Below are positions 63,669 through 64,000 of a DNA stretch of 64,000 nucleotides, piece after piece (within the stretch, counting starts at the first letter, position 1; every line of letters begins with the position of its first letter). Both the position numbers and the translations under genes were made by a program. The notes beneath the pieces are model-generated. The model was not told where the DNA came from and ran no database searches. It was given only the letters and a program-made list of their open reading frames with translations. Origin of the DNA: Streptomyces sp. A1277 (GTDB taxonomy: Bacteria > Actinomycetota > Actinomycetes > Streptomycetales > Streptomycetaceae); the NCBI RefSeq assembly GCF_004795015.1, contig NZ_SSBI01000016.1, positions 1 to 64,000 on the forward strand, written 5' to 3'.

Positions 63669-64000
<332 letters not shown>

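Overview
The window is very GC-rich actinobacterial chromosome, almost certainly from a Streptomyces. Evidence: GTG/TTG starts are common, genes run in tightly overlapping operons, Scr1-type regulator/DUF397 pairs are present, and the right end carries secE-nusG-rplK-rplA, rplJ-rplL and rpoB-rpoC in the order I know from Streptomyces. Most of it is conserved chromosomal core. The accessory part lies at about 11.4-18.7 kb. All gene coordinates include the stop codon.

Layout. 0-5 kb (minus strand): peptide and amino-acid use, with a POT transporter, an S15/CocE hydrolase and fumarylacetoacetase. 5.2-11.3 kb: a long-chain polyprenyl diphosphate synthase, a LolA-like secreted protein, an ABC exporter pair, a TetR regulator and a HAD phosphatase. 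11.4-18.7 kb: accessory island with a deletion scar joining two truncated genes, a regulator/DUF397 pair, several coupled small ORFs, a compact lasso-peptide cluster, and a decayed monooxygenase. 18.7-28 kb: RarD, an NmrA-type reductase, the KorAB 2-oxoacid:ferredoxin oxidoreductase, and two duplicated sensor kinases with one response regulator. 28-38.3 kb: a ten-gene complex I-like operon (nuoA B C H I J K L M N) with no nuoD, E, F or G. 38.4-45.3 kb: MscL, HtpX, small membrane proteins, alkylation repair (AlkB and Ogt), YajQ, tRNA-Tyr, a DUF523 protein, a reductase and an amidohydrolase. 45.5-54.3 kb: tRNA-Thr, tRNA-Met, rpmG, a HadA/HadB-like dehydratase pair, a TetR/MFS efflux unit, murB, a reductase/TetR divergent pair, adenosine deaminase, an aminotransferase and tRNA-Trp. 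54.4-64 kb: the secretion, transcription and ribosomal-protein cluster, ending inside rpoC.

The most interesting system is the lasso-peptide cluster at about 14.9-18.2 kb. It has a 45-residue precursor, an asparagine-synthetase-like cyclase, a transglutaminase-like leader protease with a possible fused recognition domain, and a GNAT acetyltransferase. The three enzyme genes overlap by 4 bp at each junction. The predicted 15-residue core has Gly1 and Glu8 placed for an 8-residue macrolactam and a single Lys at position 10. That is the layout I recall for albusnodin, the lysine-acetylated lasso peptide. A perfect hairpin sits between precursor and cyclase, and no dedicated exporter is visible.

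Other notable points are the nuo operon without nuoD-G next to korAB, tandem-repeat expansions in four of its ten subunits, a Streptomyces-type dispersed repeat read through inside nuoC, and two well-defined TetR operator pairs (GTTAGT-N8-ACTAAC and GTGAGT-N4-ACTCAC).
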